Source of the DNA: DASRDZ01 sp035652335
GTDB lineage: Bacteria; Chloroflexota; Dormibacteria; Aeolococcales; Aeolococcaceae
Assembly: GCA_035652335.1 (NCBI GenBank)
Contig: DASRDZ010000072.1
Location: forward strand, 29,397-93,396
DNA length: 64,000 nucleotides
Direction: 5' to 3'
In this document: positions 63,404-64,000 of the stretch, in pieces
Layout of the letters: each line of letters begins with the position of its first letter
Position numbering within the stretch: position 1 is the first letter of the stretch
Notes under the pieces: model-generated
Told to the model about the DNA's origin: nothing
What the model saw: the letters and a program-made list of their open reading frames with translations, nothing else
The model's database searches: none
Position numbers and translations under genes: made by a program

Positions 63404-63460
63404 CCGCGCATGATGCCCCACCGCATGCCGGGGCCGCCGCCGAGCGTTGTTCGGGTGGAC

Positions 63461-64000
63461 ATGTCCCCCGCCACCGCGACCGTCGACGTCGGCACGCTGT
63501 ACGAGCGCCACGCACCGGAGATCCACGACTTCCTGGTGCGCACCGTGCGCGACCACGCCACCGCCGAGGACCTCACCCAGAACACCTTCATCCGGCTCAT
63601 GGAGCGCGGCGACACCGTCCGCGAGGTGGAGAAGGTGCGGCCCTGGCTGTTCACCGTGGCCCACAACCTGGCGGTCACCCACGTCACCCGGCGCCGTCCC
63701 ACCGACCCCATCGAGGCGGCCTTCGAGATCGCCAGCGGCGAGAAGGGCCCCGAGGACGAGGCGCTGGCCATCGCCGCCGCCGCCCTGGTCTGGGACGCCG
63801 CCGCCTCGCTGGAGCCGCGCCAGTACGCGGTGCTCGACCTCAGCGTCCGCCGCGGCTTCAACGTCGCCGAGATCGCCGAGGTGCTGGAGATCACCCCGGC
63901 CCACGCCGCCGTCGTCGTCCACCGCGCCCGCGAGGCGCTGGCCCAGGCGATCCGGCTGCTGGTGGTGGTCCGCCAGCGGCGCCACTGCGCCCGGCTCGCC
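63461..64000 (+). CDS. ECF sigma factor, 3' end beyond the window
   Basis: 180 codons, open to the edge. Region 2: LYERHAPEIHDFLVRTVRDHATAEDLTQNTFIRLMERGD, RPWLFTVAHNLAVTHVTRRR; region 4: ASLEPRQYAVLDLSVRRGFNVAEIAEVLEITPAHAAVVVHRAREAL. After region 4 it continues with RQRRHCARLA, perhaps the start of a fused zinc or anti-sigma-like domain. ATG at 63461, or GTG two codons earlier. Divergent from the quinone oxidoreductase gene by 57 bases. Confidence 0.88.
   Translation, partial: MSPATATVDVGTLYERHAPEIHDFLVRTVRDHATAEDLTQNTFIRLMERGDTVREVEKVRPWLFTVAHNLAVTHVTRRRPTDPIEAAFEIASGEKGPEDEALAIAAAALVWDAAASLEPRQYAVLDLSVRRGFNVAEIAEVLEITPAHAAVVVHRAREALAQAIRLLVVVRQRRHCARLA

Overview
This window is a very GC-rich bacterial chromosome segment with tightly packed, frequently overlapping genes and many GTG/TTG starts. 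The order rpmE-(DUF1385)-prfA-prmC-tsaC-glyA-wecA-atpIBEFHAG on the minus strand is the layout of Actinobacteria and related high-GC phyla. UPF0182, the clpS-DUF2017 pair, the Lhr-Nei2 pair and ClpC also point that way. An uncultured soil lineage such as Candidatus Dormibacterota, or a deep actinobacterial/Chloroflexota-like group, fits best; this placement is inference from gene content and order only. I see no phage, plasmid, IS, CRISPR or tRNA/rRNA genes.

Layout. 1-4742 (minus): F-type ATP synthase operon atpZ/I-I-B-E-F-H-A-G, with gamma cut by the window edge. 4743-5085: tandem GC repeats and hairpins. 5083-14320 (minus): phytanoyl-CoA dioxygenase-like protein, wecA-like transferase, glyA, tsaC, prmC, an intruding SDR, prfA, DUF1385 protein, rpmE, site-2-type protease. 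14362-20425 (minus): radical SAM protein, M20 hydrolase, GlpX-like protein with an altered metal site, pyrG, degenerate MBL-fold protein. 20447-20640: tandem 99-bp hairpin repeat. 20655-26509 (minus): HtrA-like protein lacking the catalytic Ser, MBL hydrolase, UPF0182, small proteins. 26632-33819 (minus): uvrA, clpC, rpsA.

Plus-strand block 34320-37044: small zinc ribbon, thioredoxin-TPR protein, clpS, DUF2017, second PhyH protein. Minus block 37041-42623: DUF2520-panB-panC-panD-nadB-nadC, overlapping genes that join pantothenate and NAD synthesis, both drawing on aspartate. Minus 42816-47338: BNR-repeat surface protein, ftsH, tilS. Plus 47446-54767: secreted EEP-family protein, mtnA-like isomerase, lhr, nei2. 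54874-64000 is accessory and regulatory: membrane-anchored sigma factor, MerR regulator diverging from a membrane protein with an internally duplicated His/Asp motif, duplicated HD-GYP-LuxR protein, SnoaL-like protein, GT39 transferase, quinone oxidoreductase, and a second sigma factor cut by the window end.

The most unusual items are the duplicated DxxWHxxxGxD...H membrane protein with its divergent MerR regulator, an intergenic hairpin repeat family with a constant ATCTG/CAGAT loop at four loci, and several catalytically altered family members (HtrA, GlpX, MBL, HD-GYP).
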